Shown here piece by piece: positions 17,514 to 26,204 of a DNA stretch of 64,000 nucleotides. The notes under the pieces are model-generated. The model searched no databases. It worked only from the letters and a program-made list of their open reading frames with translations, and was not told where the DNA came from. The stretch's first letter is position 1, and each line of letters starts with the position of its first letter. The DNA lies in NCBI GenBank assembly GCA_018003015.1, contig JAGNEZ010000024.1:1-64000 (forward strand). Direction: 5' to 3'. The DNA is from Phycisphaerae bacterium. Lineage in GTDB: Bacteria; Planctomycetota; Phycisphaerae; UBA1845; PWPN01. A program made the translations under genes and the position numbers.

Positions 17514-18059
17514 ATGGGTGAATGCATCCCCAAGATCGAGCACTGGCCGGAAGAGGCCATCACGGAGAATGATGATCGTCTGCTTCGCGAGGTGCTGAGC
17601 ACCTGCTACCAAGGGCCGGACGACTGGATGTTCCCGACCCGGCGATACTGGCAGGAGCCTCCGCAGCATCGCTGGTGGATGCGCGGCTCGACCGGCGTGA
17701 TCATCTCGCAGATCGCGGTTCACGACAAGGTCATCGGTTCGCCGATCGGTGATCTAAGGATCGGCGGGGTGGGACTGGTCTGCACGCACCCGGACTACCG
17801 GCGGAAGGGCTACGTTCGCTTGCTGCTGACCGAAGCCCTGCCATGGATGAAGCAGCAGGGTATGGGTTTCAGCCTTCTCTTCGCGGCCGTCGATGCGTAC
17901 TCGTCAAGCGGCTACATGCCGGTCAACAATCCGTTCCATCAGTTCGACTTTCGAACCAGGCAGTGGGTGACCAAGCTCATGCCCAAGGCCATGCTCGCCC
18001 CGCTGGCGGGCATCCCCTGGCCGAAGGGTGAGATCGACCTGCGCGGGATGGAGTTCTGA
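17514..18059 (+). CDS. GNAT-family N-acetyltransferase-like protein
   Basis: 181 residues. The acetyl-CoA-binding motif A is visible as VCTHPDYRRKGYVRLLLTEA (residues about 89-108), with the RRKGYV loop standing for the usual (Q/R)xxGx(G/A). ISQIAVHDKVIGSPIGDLRIGGVGLV supplies the preceding beta strands, and GFSLLFAAVDAYSSSGYMPV resembles the closing 'Y-x-x-x-GF/Y' element of Eis-like GNAT proteins. The substrate is unknown. The gene stands alone behind the palindrome-rich spacer and converges on the GH44 gene with 33 bases between. No strong ribosome binding site is visible. Confidence 0.8.
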   Translation: MGECIPKIEHWPEEAITENDDRLLREVLSTCYQGPDDWMFPTRRYWQEPPQHRWWMRGSTGVIISQIAVHDKVIGSPIGDLRIGGVGLVCTHPDYRRKGYVRLLLTEALPWMKQQGMGFSLLFAAVDAYSSSGYMPVNNPFHQFDFRTRQWVTKLMPKAMLAPLAGIPWPKGEIDLRGMEF

Positions 18060-18092
18060 CTTTCGCGTGTGGCGGGAGGGTCGGCATTGCGG

Positions 18093-20387
18093 TCAATCCG
18101 CGCAGTCGGGCGCCGCTGCGAGGCCCGGCCCGCTCATGCAGCCCCGGAGCACGTCGATATCCCGGGCATCGACGTCGGCATCATTATCCAGGCGAGCGCT
18201 CTGGCAGGCGTCCTCCGTTTGTGGCGTGGTTGGGCCGGTCAGGCATCTCTGCAGGCGGGCGAAATCGTCCATATCCACGTCGCCGTCGCGGTCAATGTCG
18301 GCACGCAACAAGGCGCTCGGCATGACAAGCAGGGCAACCGACGAGGCCGGCAACTCAACCGTGATCGTGCCGGTCAAGGCGACATCCGCGTCACGTACAA
18401 TCCGGGTGAGATCGACCGCGCTGTAGCGATAGAGCTGACCGCGTGGACCCGCAGCGAAGTTGCGGATCGTCGGCGTCACGGCAAGGGCATCCAACGTCTT
18501 GTTGATGAAGACGACGGTCAATGCGCCGTCGCCGCGCTCGGCGGCGTAGACCGAGACGAGGCTCTGATTGCTGCTGACGGCGGAGATGGCGGTCTCTCCG
18601 AATCCGCTTCCCGCGCCGTCATAGTTGCGATAGATGCGGAACGCGAATGCGCCCGGCTCGTCGAACGAGGGCGGATCCCACAGCGTCGCCAGGTCCAGAC
18701 CCTCGCGGCCGAAGATGCCGAGCACATCGGCCTGGGCGAGGGCCCCGTTGATGTGGTTGAGTGCCCCGAAGTTGTACTCGGTGACGGCCAGCCGGGTGCC
18801 GGGATAATGGGCAGCCACCCAGGCTTTCATGCGCGGGACGAGCCGGACGGCCTCGCCGATCCAGCTCTCGTCGACATAGGTCGGATCCCACAGCGAGCGG
18901 GTCGATCGTAATCGCTTGGCCTGCGTGGGGGCATCGCCCGCGTCGGAGAGGGCCACGCCGGACTGCGGGTAGTAGTGCAAGTCGAGGTAGTCGAGGATCC
19001 GCAGGCCGGTGGTCTGCTCATAGATCTGCATCTGCTGGAGGTACCATTCGACGAAGGGTATGTCGCCGTGGGCTTTGCGGTCGGGCCGTATGTTCCACCA
19101 GCTTCCGCCGCCGGCGGCGTCGGCCGCGGAGTAGAAGTAGGCCGTCCAGCCCCAGAGGACCGGTCCGAGGGTCAGGGCTTCGGGGTCGGCGGCCTTGACC
19201 GCGGCGGCATACTCGTAGGTCCGGTCGCGCATCTCGTCGTAACTGGTCCCGGCCGGGTGGACGTCGCGGTGGGTGCTGTTCCAGAGCATCGGCTCATTGT
19301 CGAGGTTGTAGAGGCGGACGCCGCCGGAGGAGGCACTGCCAAAGCGCCCCGCCAGGTGGGCGATCCAATTCTGCACGAAGGACGGCCCGGTGGCCGTGCT
19401 GGTATCGATCGGATCGTTGTCGGTGATCAGTGTGCCGTCGGGCCGGACGCCGTTGCCGCAGTCCGGTGCCCACGGGTCGGTCTTCTCCTGCGGGCCGTAC
19501 TTGGCCACGCTGAAGCCGCAGGCCCGGGCCCGGGCCTTCGGTGTCCAGCCGATGAGCGGCAGGGTCACAATCGTCTCGGTTCCGGTGGCCATGTCCTGCT
19601 CGACGAACCGATCGGTCACGGAGCCATTGGGCAGTGTGCCGGGGCTCGAGTTGGTCTCGGGGATGTTCTCGAAGTACCAATCGCTGGCCCGGTTCGAAGT
19701 GTCGTTTTGCCAGTTGTAGCGCGTCGTGGCGTTGCCGCCGAACCGTCGAACGGGCAGGCGAACATCGGCGGCGAGATCAGCATCCGCGAAGTTCATGCCG
19801 TAGATGTAGGGGCTGATGGCATGGCGATTGGCCGCAGCATCAATGACCAGCGTCGGCGGGTCCGGGGGTACAATGATTCCGCCCACAAGTACGATCTCGT
19901 CCAGATAGAAGGCCGGCTGGGCCGCGCCGCTGTTGTCCTGCCACACGAGCCCACTGATCGCGGACACCCCCAGGGAGCTGATCGGGATCTCGATGTCGGA
20001 CCATGTTCCCGCGATGGTCAGAGACAGGGTCACGCCAGCCCCTGGGGACGAGGAGGCGTCGTAGGCCATGACTTTCACCCGATGGCCGCCGGTCGTCCCT
20101 CCATGAATCGAGAAACGCAGCCCGGTGTAGTCCGACGCCGTCAACGTGGTATTGGTGTGCAAAAACAGCCCGGCCCAGGCCTTGTTGTACTTGACCGAGA
20201 TGGAATGACCCGAGGTGCCCTTGATGGGACTCGAGGTGCTGAAGCCGGCCGTCGTATCCCACGACCAGTTGGCCCAGCCGGAGGCGAGGGAGTCGCCATA
20301 GACGGGAAGATCGGCGGCCTCCAGGGCGGCCGAGGCCACGAGGACCGCAATGACCGACGCCGCACTCCGTTTCCACGGGCTGTGCAC
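18093..20387 (-). CDS. GH44 endoglucanase/xyloglucanase with N-terminal CBM-like and C-terminal dockerin-like domains
   Basis: 764 residues from a GTG start preceded by GGAGGTGG. Signal peptide about 1-25; CBM-like beta-sandwich 27-170 (SGWANWSWDTT, FYLDEIVL); GH44 catalytic barrel about 180-690. Active-site candidates are acid/base Glu365 in LYNLDNEPMLW and nucleophile Glu537 in LAVTEYNFGA, both in classic GH44 context. The C-terminal 70 residues hold two calcium-loop-like segments (DIDRDGDVDMDD and DNDADVDARD) as in type I dockerins, each followed by a Cys. GH44 cleaves internal beta-1,4-glucan and xyloglucan bonds outside the cell. Planctomycete dockerins are usually not cellulosomal, so the tail may be an anchoring or calcium-stabilised module. 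Confidence 0.92.
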   Translation of the reverse strand: MHSPWKRSAASVIAVLVASAALEAADLPVYGDSLASGWANWSWDTTAGFSTSSPIKGTSGHSISVKYNKAWAGLFLHTNTTLTASDYTGLRFSIHGGTTGGHRVKVMAYDASSSPGAGVTLSLTIAGTWSDIEIPISSLGVSAISGLVWQDNSGAAQPAFYLDEIVLVGGIIVPPDPPTLVIDAAANRHAISPYIYGMNFADADLAADVRLPVRRFGGNATTRYNWQNDTSNRASDWYFENIPETNSSPGTLPNGSVTDRFVEQDMATGTETIVTLPLIGWTPKARARACGFSVAKYGPQEKTDPWAPDCGNGVRPDGTLITDNDPIDTSTATGPSFVQNWIAHLAGRFGSASSGGVRLYNLDNEPMLWNSTHRDVHPAGTSYDEMRDRTYEYAAAVKAADPEALTLGPVLWGWTAYFYSAADAAGGGSWWNIRPDRKAHGDIPFVEWYLQQMQIYEQTTGLRILDYLDLHYYPQSGVALSDAGDAPTQAKRLRSTRSLWDPTYVDESWIGEAVRLVPRMKAWVAAHYPGTRLAVTEYNFGALNHINGALAQADVLGIFGREGLDLATLWDPPSFDEPGAFAFRIYRNYDGAGSGFGETAISAVSSNQSLVSVYAAERGDGALTVVFINKTLDALAVTPTIRNFAAGPRGQLYRYSAVDLTRIVRDADVALTGTITVELPASSVALLVMPSALLRADIDRDGDVDMDDFARLQRCLTGPTTPQTEDACQSARLDNDADVDARDIDVLRGCMSGPGLAAAPDCAD

Positions 20388-20455
20388 TATTCCACCTCCT
20401 CCGGACCATGGTGAACGATTCGATGGGCTCGCCGCAATCTCGATTCGCAGCTACG

Positions 20456-20484
20456 AGTGTACCTCCCCTGCTCCGCGCGGTCAA
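20456..20484 (-). promoter_or_regulatory. Sigma-70-type promoter for the GH44 gene
   Basis: On the minus strand TTGACC (20479-20484), 17-bp spacer, TACACT (20456-20461). The expected start site lies about 60 bases before the GTG at 20387. It sits in the 220-bp divergent spacer shared with the exported protein at 20608. Confidence 0.5.
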
Positions 20485-20607
20485 TGCGACGGCGCACAAC
20501 ATTCGATGCGAGCAGGGCTTGCACTTCTCGGAACCTCGCGACAAGATCATCGCTCAGCGGCGTTCAGGAGGAATGGGCGTCCCACGAAGACAGACGGAGA
20601 AACGACC

Positions 20608-22293
20608 ATGCTCGCTGGATCATGGGTAGCGATGCTGATTCAAGGCACGCTTCTTGGCGCGGGTCCGGAGCCGGGCCTTCACGCTCACTACGCGGCCCTC
20701 ACCTGCACGAGAGACGCGGCCGCCCCCTTTGCCGCGGTGGATTTCGTGTACGGGCCGATGGAACCTATCGCGGGTCAGTCCTGCGTCTGGTGGCAGATCG
20801 AGGCCCGGGCCGAGGACGACGCTCAGGCCCAGCCCCTGTTCCAGCTCCAGGCCTGTACAACGCGTGATCCGCTGATCCGCTCGCCCGAGCCATTGCAGTT
20901 TCGCCGCTACCTGCTCCGCATCCCGGAGACCTCCGAGGTCCTGGAGTACCGCAAGGTGCACGGCGGTGAGCCGCTGCTGCCGCCCTGGTTCGATTTCGCG
21001 CGGTACTTCGTGCCTCAGCGGGCCAAGGGCAGCGGTCTCACCGACGGGGCCCCCGAAACCTGCGAGTATCTCGGACATGTGCTCACCCTGCGTCATGTCG
21101 GTCGCAACGTGCCGTGGACACCGCTGAAGCCCAAGGTCCTCGAGCTAGACCCTGAGCTGCTGGTCGGCACGTCGCGCAACTTCAAGGACACCGAAGGCCG
21201 CCGCCTGCCCCAAACGCCACAGAAGCAGAACTACCAGTACACGCCGTTCGTCGAAGCCGACTATCCGATCATGCTCGAGGCGGGAATCAACCTGTTCATC
21301 GTCTCGCCCGAGCAGGAGAAGTACGTCCGCGACGAGCCGGTGTTCTATCTGCGCGGGGCGGGCAAGGACAAGCCGCTGCGGTATCCGGCCGACCTGTATC
21401 GCAGCAACTACGTCGGTTCGCAGATGTTCATGGACGAGCCGTCGATCATCATGGTGGGCGATGTCCGGATCCACAAGACACTCAAGTACTTCTCCGACGC
21501 TGCGGCGGTGATCGAGAAACGCGTTCGGGCGGGCTATGAGTCAGGCGGGAACGACGGGGCGTTCGACCTGGAGAAGGCCCTCATCAAGCAGGGCGTCAGT
21601 TTCGGGGACATGCGGCTGATGCAGTACGACTATCCCTCGTGGGAAACGCTCTATGACACGACCTACTATCAGATGGCCGGTGGCCTGACCGGGATTGTGC
21701 ACGAAGGCCGCTACCGGGTAGCCGACTTCGACAAGGCCGTTGCCAAGTGGACGGCCGAGCCGCGTCGGCACACACCGGAGGAAGTTCTGCGGTATCACTA
21801 TGCCTTTCTCCGAGGCGGATCACGGCCGTTCGGCAAGCATTGGGGCACGGCCATCTACGGGCAGTGCGACGCCGCGGTCGCTCCTCGAGCCATGACCCTG
21901 GCCTACGACATGGGGGCCCGCTACGTGTGGTTCTGGACCTCGGACCACGACCACCACGTCCCCTGGCCCGAGCAGCTCGAGCTGGCCCGAACGCTCAAGA
22001 AGCACCGGCTTGAACATCCCCGGCCGTCGATCTTCGGTCCCCCGCCGGGGCGCGACCTGGCGATCGTGATACCGTACGGCTACTTCCTGTCGGTGGACAA
22101 CCTGTGGTGGGTACGGGTGATGGACGCGGAAGGCAAGAACGAAGCCTCGGCGAGGTATCGGCGGCTCATGGGGCGAGCCCACGCGGCCATCCAGCAGGCG
22201 TTTGATCGCAAACTGGATTTCGACATCACTGTCGACGACGACCGCGAGATCACCGGCTACCGCGATGTGCTGCGGATCACGGACGAGGAGTAG
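20608..22293 (+). CDS. Exported or surface protein of unknown function
   Basis: 561 residues from ATG 20608, with GGAGA six bases upstream. A short hydrophobic N-terminus (LAGSWVAMLIQGTLLGAGP) could be a signal peptide. A beta-rich N-terminal third (PEPLQFRRYLLRIPETSEVLEY) is followed by a barrel-like half with aromatic and acidic strands (YPIMLEAGINLFIVSPEQE, FMDEPSIIMVGD, MQYDYPSWETLYDTTYYQ, YVWFWTSDHDHHVPWPEQL). This organisation recalls secreted glycoside-hydrolase-like proteins of planctomycetes, but I recognise no family. It is divergent from the GH44 gene and likely belongs to the same polysaccharide-use theme. Confidence 0.7.
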   Translation: MLAGSWVAMLIQGTLLGAGPEPGLHAHYAALTCTRDAAAPFAAVDFVYGPMEPIAGQSCVWWQIEARAEDDAQAQPLFQLQACTTRDPLIRSPEPLQFRRYLLRIPETSEVLEYRKVHGGEPLLPPWFDFARYFVPQRAKGSGLTDGAPETCEYLGHVLTLRHVGRNVPWTPLKPKVLELDPELLVGTSRNFKDTEGRRLPQTPQKQNYQYTPFVEADYPIMLEAGINLFIVSPEQEKYVRDEPVFYLRGAGKDKPLRYPADLYRSNYVGSQMFMDEPSIIMVGDVRIHKTLKYFSDAAAVIEKRVRAGYESGGNDGAFDLEKALIKQGVSFGDMRLMQYDYPSWETLYDTTYYQMAGGLTGIVHEGRYRVADFDKAVAKWTAEPRRHTPEEVLRYHYAFLRGGSRPFGKHWGTAIYGQCDAAVAPRAMTLAYDMGARYVWFWTSDHDHHVPWPEQLELARTLKKHRLEHPRPSIFGPPPGRDLAIVIPYGYFLSVDNLWWVRVMDAEGKNEASARYRRLMGRAHAAIQQAFDRKLDFDITVDDDREITGYRDVLRITDEE

Positions 22294-22508
22294 GATCCCT
22301 GCCCGCGGTCGGTCGCCGAACCGTTGAAGGGGAAGGCGACGGGGGTACCGACGACATCGGACTGTGCGGATGGAGTGGGACAGGCACGTCCGACTCGCGG
22401 CGCAGGCCCGAACCCCCTGCGGGGGTGGCCAAGGACGCGAGCAAGAGGTGGGGAGCGGCCACGGACGGGGTCTTTCATAAGCCCTTCTTTTACAAGTTTT
22501 TACAGAAG

Positions 22509-22583
22509 GGTGAGTGAGGGGATTCGAACCCCCGACTCCCAGGACCACAACCTGGTGCTCTAACCAACTGAGCTACACTCACC
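22509..22583 (-). tRNA. tRNA-His (anticodon GTG)
   Basis: Read on the minus strand the cloverleaf is complete: acceptor GTGAGTG pairs with CACTCAC, the D-stem is GCTC/GAGC, the anticodon stem is CCAGG/CCTGG around TTGTGGT with anticodon GTG, and the T-arm is GGGGG-TTCGAAT-CCCCT. The histidine identity element is present: an extra G(-1) at 22583 opposite C73 at 22509. CCA is not encoded (the next bases read CT). An inverted repeat CCCTTCT/AGAAGGG (22482-22510) overlaps the 3' end. Confidence 0.97.
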
Positions 22584-22639
22584 GTCGGGACGCCCCCGGA
22601 ATCCGCATCGCGGCACGCCCTGGAGCTGTCGAGCATGAC

Positions 22640-22668
22640 AAGATATCGCCGGAGGGGTGGTTTTTCAA
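22640..22668 (-). promoter_or_regulatory. Promoter of tRNA-His
   Basis: TTGAAA (22663-22668), an exact 17-bp spacer, then TATCTT (22640-22645) on the minus strand, about 57 bases upstream of the tRNA. It begins immediately after the stop codon of the glycogen-binding protein gene, so the tRNA has its own promoter rather than depending on that gene. Confidence 0.65.
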
Positions 22669-22671
22669 GAT

Positions 22672-22947
22672 TCAGTCGATTCTGACCAATGAATCCAACG
22701 ATCCGAAGGTGTTGGGGACCTGGCCTTCCGCCTCGTTGTCCAGCTCCCATTGGCCGTCGACGAGGTACTTGTAGCGATACTCGCCGGGGGCCAATTGCAG
22801 CCTCTTGCGGTAGGTACCGTCTTTCTGACGCGTCATCCGGCCCTCGTGAGGACGCCATTCGTTGAACGACCCGGCAACTTCGACGCGTTCACAGTGGTTC
22901 CGCGGTGAGTATACGAACGTGACCTGTTTGCCTCTCTTAATGGTCAT
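22672..22947 (-). CDS. Stand-alone CBM48 / AMPK-type glycogen-binding domain protein
   Basis: 91 residues, consisting only of an isoamylase-N/CBM48 early-set domain: VTFVYSPRNHCERVEVAGSF, NEWRPHEGRM with the conserved NxW, then GTYRKRLQLAPGEYRYKYLV (residues about 44-63) and DGQWELDNEAEGQVPN. Such modules bind glycogen or starch-like glucans as part of branching enzymes or AMPK beta. Free-standing copies are found in planctomycetes and deltaproteobacteria and may target a partner enzyme to glycogen. Strong AGAGGGA ribosome site upstream. No signal peptide, so cytoplasmic. Confidence 0.92.
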   Translation of the reverse strand: MTIKRGKQVTFVYSPRNHCERVEVAGSFNEWRPHEGRMTRQKDGTYRKRLQLAPGEYRYKYLVDGQWELDNEAEGQVPNTFGSLDSLVRID

Positions 22948-23141
22948 AGCTATCCCTCTTCTGGCCGGCAGTTTTCCCGGCGCGCGGACTACCCCGCAGA
23001 TGTCCCATTATAGGACCGGCGGCGGAAGGCGGCCAACCGGACCGTACCGGCCGCTGCTTGGCCTGTGCCCCGAACGCATGGCGGGCAAGATCGGGACTCG
23101 CAGAAGCGGATCCCTCGCGAACAGGCTCGGCCGGCCACCGA

Positions 23142-24272
23142 TTAGATCGGCTCGAATGGCGACCGATCGTCTCGGGCCTTGCTCGCTGAGAGCCCGGGCA
23201 TCATCCTGGTCAGGCGTTCGGCCAGCGCGGCGAGGACCGGCCGTTCGCTCTCCCAATGACCCAAGGCGATGGCCGACTTGCCTATGCGTAAGATGGTCAG
23301 CGCGTCGTGGTGGCGGATCTCACCCGTCACGATGATATCGCAGTTAGCCGAGCGGGGCTTTTCGAACGGCAGCATGCCGGCGGATCCGACACACACGGCG
23401 GCTCGGGCGACCACGGCGTTTGAGACGCCGACGATGGTGCCGCTTCTGGATCCCGTCGCCTTCTTGAGCTTGCGGGCCAGGGTCGCCGGGGTGGTTCGCG
23501 GAGGAAGTTGCCCGACCCGGCCGATGCCGAACGACGGTGCCGCGGCCAGCGGGTAGATGTCATAGGCCGGCTCTTCGTAGGGGTGGCTGCGGAGGAGGGC
23601 GTCGACGACCTCGGGCAGGCAGCGGTTCGGGGTGACCATCTCAATGCGTACCTCGGGGACCTTCTCCAGCTGACCGCGCCGGCCGATCCTGGGCGAGGTG
23701 GTCTCGGTGCCGTAGAACGTGCCTTCGCCCGGGATGCGGTAACTGCACATCACGTAATCGCCGATCCGGCCTGCGCCGGCGGCCGACATGACCGCGGCCA
23801 CATGGTCCACGTTTCTGGGAGGCACGAAGGTGACCACCTTGGACTGTGTTCCGGCCGGCGTGGTGTACTCAAACGGCTCGACGTCGCTCAGCCCGCACAG
23901 ATCGGCCATCACGTCGTTTGTTCCTCCCGGAGCGGCATCCAGGGCGGTGTGGGGCGAGTAGATGGCGATACCGGCGGCGATGGCTCGATGGACGATGGCG
24001 TCGGCGCCGGCGCTGTCCGCACGTAGCCGGCTGACCGGGCGGAAGAGCGGGGGATGATACGCGAGCACCAGCCCGCAGTTGGTAGCAGCCGCCTCCTGCA
24101 GGACCTGGGGCGTGAGATCGATGCAGAGGAGGATGGACCGACACGGAGCGGCCGGATCACCCACCAGCAGGCCGACATTGTCCCATGACTGAGCCAGATG
24201 CGGTGGAGCGATGTGGTCCATGGTGGCGGCCACGTCGCGGACGGTGATCTTGTTCCTAGCGAGTTTGGACAT
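23142..24272 (-). CDS. Nif3-like dinuclear metal-centre protein (GTP cyclohydrolase I type 2 / DUF34 family)
   Basis: 376 residues from ATG 24272 (MSKLARNKITVRDVAATMDH); longer frames upstream add no homologous sequence. Metal ligands are visible: AYHPPLF (His73), IYSPHTALDAAPGGTND (His108, Asp112), and near the C-terminus GHWESERPVL (His and Glu). A central PII/CutA-like insertion (about 130-240, with VTFVPPRNVDHVAAVMSAAGAGRIG) matches the long bacterial form. The biochemical role of the family is unresolved despite universal conservation. It follows the Kef-EIIA gene by 29 bases, so both are probably co-transcribed. Confidence 0.93.
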   Translation of the reverse strand: MSKLARNKITVRDVAATMDHIAPPHLAQSWDNVGLLVGDPAAPCRSILLCIDLTPQVLQEAAATNCGLVLAYHPPLFRPVSRLRADSAGADAIVHRAIAAGIAIYSPHTALDAAPGGTNDVMADLCGLSDVEPFEYTTPAGTQSKVVTFVPPRNVDHVAAVMSAAGAGRIGDYVMCSYRIPGEGTFYGTETTSPRIGRRGQLEKVPEVRIEMVTPNRCLPEVVDALLRSHPYEEPAYDIYPLAAAPSFGIGRVGQLPPRTTPATLARKLKKATGSRSGTIVGVSNAVVARAAVCVGSAGMLPFEKPRSANCDIIVTGEIRHHDALTILRIGKSAIALGHWESERPVLAALAERLTRMMPGLSASKARDDRSPFEPI

Positions 24273-24301
24273 CGCGATTCTCCGTTCTCGGCGTTGGGTT
24301 C

Positions 24302-25999
24302 TCAGCCTGCGGTCTGTCTCGTCCTTGCTCTCATCAGAGCCAGCCATTCGGTATAGCCTTTCACATTCAGGGCCTTGTCGCGCATCTGGGCGTCGCGGAA
24401 CGTGCCGGCGATGTCGGCCAGGATTTCGAGTTGGGCTCCGTCGTCATGCTGGGGGGTGAGGATCAGGAAGATGAACTGAGCGGGCTCACCGTCCGGGGCA
24501 TTGAAGTCGATTCCATCTCTCGAGATCCCAGCGGCCACGAGCGGCGCGGCCAGCTGCTCGATGCGGGCGTGGGGAACGGCGACGCCGCTGCCCACGCCGG
24601 TCGGCATGGTGCGCTCCCGATCGAGGACCGCCTGCTCGATCTCGTTCTGTGCCAGACCATGCAGTGAGGAGGCCGCCTGGGTCAGCACCCGGATCGCCTC
24701 CTCGCGACTGCGGGCCGGGATGGGATTGAGGAACATCCTCGCGTGCATGAAGCCGGCCAGGTGCCGCGGTTTCTTCAGTTTGAGCAGCCGCTGCATGGCC
24801 GGACCAGTCATCATCGTCGTGGCCAGAGCCATGACCACCAGGGCGACGAACATCCGCTCATCGATGACGCCATACTGGCGGGCGAGCAATCCGAGCACAA
24901 TCTGCATGGCGCCGCGAGCGTTCATGCCGAAACCCAGGGCCCACGATTCGCGCGACGACATGCCGCACAGCCATCCGCCCAGCCCGCAACCCGCGATCTT
25001 CCCCACACAGGCCAGGACCAGGACAAGGAGGACCAAGACGGTGTCGAAGCGGGCAACGAAGTTGAGGTTCAGGCCGATGCTTGCGAAGAACAGCGGGGCG
25101 AAGATGAATGAGACGAAATCGCTGATGATCGTTCGGGTATGCTCGCGAAGATGAGGCGAGTCGCCGATGGCCACCCCTGCCAGAAACGCCCCGAAGACCA
25201 CGTGAACACCGATCCACTCGGTGAACGCCGCGCTTAACAAGGTAATGGCCAAGGCAAAGCCCAGGACGCCACCCGGCCAGGAGGTGTGAGCCTGGATCCA
25301 GGGCAGGGAACGGTGGATGAGGGCGCGCCCGGCAGTCAGCATCAGGACGGTGAAGCCCAGCGTCAATGCGATCGTATAGCCGACACCGAGCCCATGACCG
25401 GTGGGCGTACCCAGCAGGCTGAGAATGACCGCGAACACCACCCAGCCAACCAAGTCGTTGAGCACCGCGGCGGCGACGATGACCATGCCCAGGTCGCTGC
25501 GGTAGAGACTCAGATCCATGAGTGTGCGGGCAATGACCGGCAGGGCGGAGATGGACAGGGCCGTGGCGAAGAAGAGGGCGAAGATCCGCCCGTCGGCGTG
25601 CTCTCCCCGGCCCAACCAACTCGGCAGGCACCATGCGGCGACCAGGCCCAGGGCGAACGGTACTACCGTCCCGGCCGTGCCCACCCAGAAGACGGCTCTG
25701 CCTTGCCGCCAGACGGTCGAGAGATCCACTTCGATGCCCGCGACCAGGAGAAACAGAGTGATGGCCAGGGTGGTCAGGCCGTTCAATGCCACGGCGCTGC
25801 TGCCTGTCGAGGGGAACAGGAACGCGGTGAACGACGGAGCCAGCCAGCCCAGCACTGTCGGCCCCAGGAGCACGCCGGCCAGGATCTCGCCCAGGACCGC
25901 TGGCTGGTTGAGCCGCCGGGCCAGCTCACCCAGGACGAGGGCTGTCGCCAGAAGCGTACCCAGACCCAGGAACAGGACCATGATCTGTTGGGCGTCCAT
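24302..25999 (-). CDS. CPA2 (Kef-type) cation:proton antiporter fused to PTS EIIA domain
   Basis: 565 residues. The first about 390 form a 12-segment Na+/H+ exchanger domain beginning LARRLNQPAVLGEILAGVLLGPTVLGW, with the acidic LVGWVVFAV helix typical of CPA2. Residues about 418-565 are a fructose/mannitol-type PTS EIIA domain, with the phosphorylatable histidine in GVAVPHAR (His477). Such fusions are thought to place ion exchange under control of PTS phosphorylation (carbon/nitrogen status). Whether this organism has EI/HPr cannot be seen here. Divergent from the HAD gene across a hairpin-rich spacer; Nif3 follows downstream. Confidence 0.93.
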   Translation of the reverse strand: MDAQQIMVLFLGLGTLLATALVLGELARRLNQPAVLGEILAGVLLGPTVLGWLAPSFTAFLFPSTGSSAVALNGLTTLAITLFLLVAGIEVDLSTVWRQGRAVFWVGTAGTVVPFALGLVAAWCLPSWLGRGEHADGRIFALFFATALSISALPVIARTLMDLSLYRSDLGMVIVAAAVLNDLVGWVVFAVILSLLGTPTGHGLGVGYTIALTLGFTVLMLTAGRALIHRSLPWIQAHTSWPGGVLGFALAITLLSAAFTEWIGVHVVFGAFLAGVAIGDSPHLREHTRTIISDFVSFIFAPLFFASIGLNLNFVARFDTVLVLLVLVLACVGKIAGCGLGGWLCGMSSRESWALGFGMNARGAMQIVLGLLARQYGVIDERMFVALVVMALATTMMTGPAMQRLLKLKKPRHLAGFMHARMFLNPIPARSREEAIRVLTQAASSLHGLAQNEIEQAVLDRERTMPTGVGSGVAVPHARIEQLAAPLVAAGISRDGIDFNAPDGEPAQFIFLILTPQHDDGAQLEILADIAGTFRDAQMRDKALNVKGYTEWLALMRARTRQTAG

Positions 26000-26057
26000 G
26001 GCGGGACATTACCCGCGTGAAGCGATGACGCCAAGACTCCCGCCGACGGTGGCGAGG

Positions 26058-26085
26058 CCGTTTCGGAAACGAAACGGTATTACCG
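26058..26085. promoter_or_regulatory. Tandem inverted repeats in the antiporter/HAD divergent spacer
   Basis: A perfect 8-bp-stem hairpin CCGTTTCG-GAAA-CGAAACGG (26058-26077), with a GNRA-type loop, overlaps a second palindrome CGGTA-T-TACCG (26075-26085). They lie between divergent genes, about 60 bases upstream of the antiporter start and 120 upstream of the HAD start. This fits an operator or 5'-UTR structure better than a terminator, as no T-run follows. Confidence 0.5.
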
Positions 26086-26204
26086 AACAAAGGCGGCTGC
26101 AGCGGCTCAGGCAAAAACCGCGCCTGAACTGACAGGCTTGCGTCAGTCCCGGGGAGATACGATCGGTGTTGACCATTCGCGCTGGCCGCACTACACATTG
26201 CCGC

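Noticed and set aside
22482-22510. CCCTTCT/AGAAGGG inverted repeat as a tRNA terminator
   Set aside because: The right arm overlaps the tRNA acceptor end and there is no T-run after it on the minus strand.
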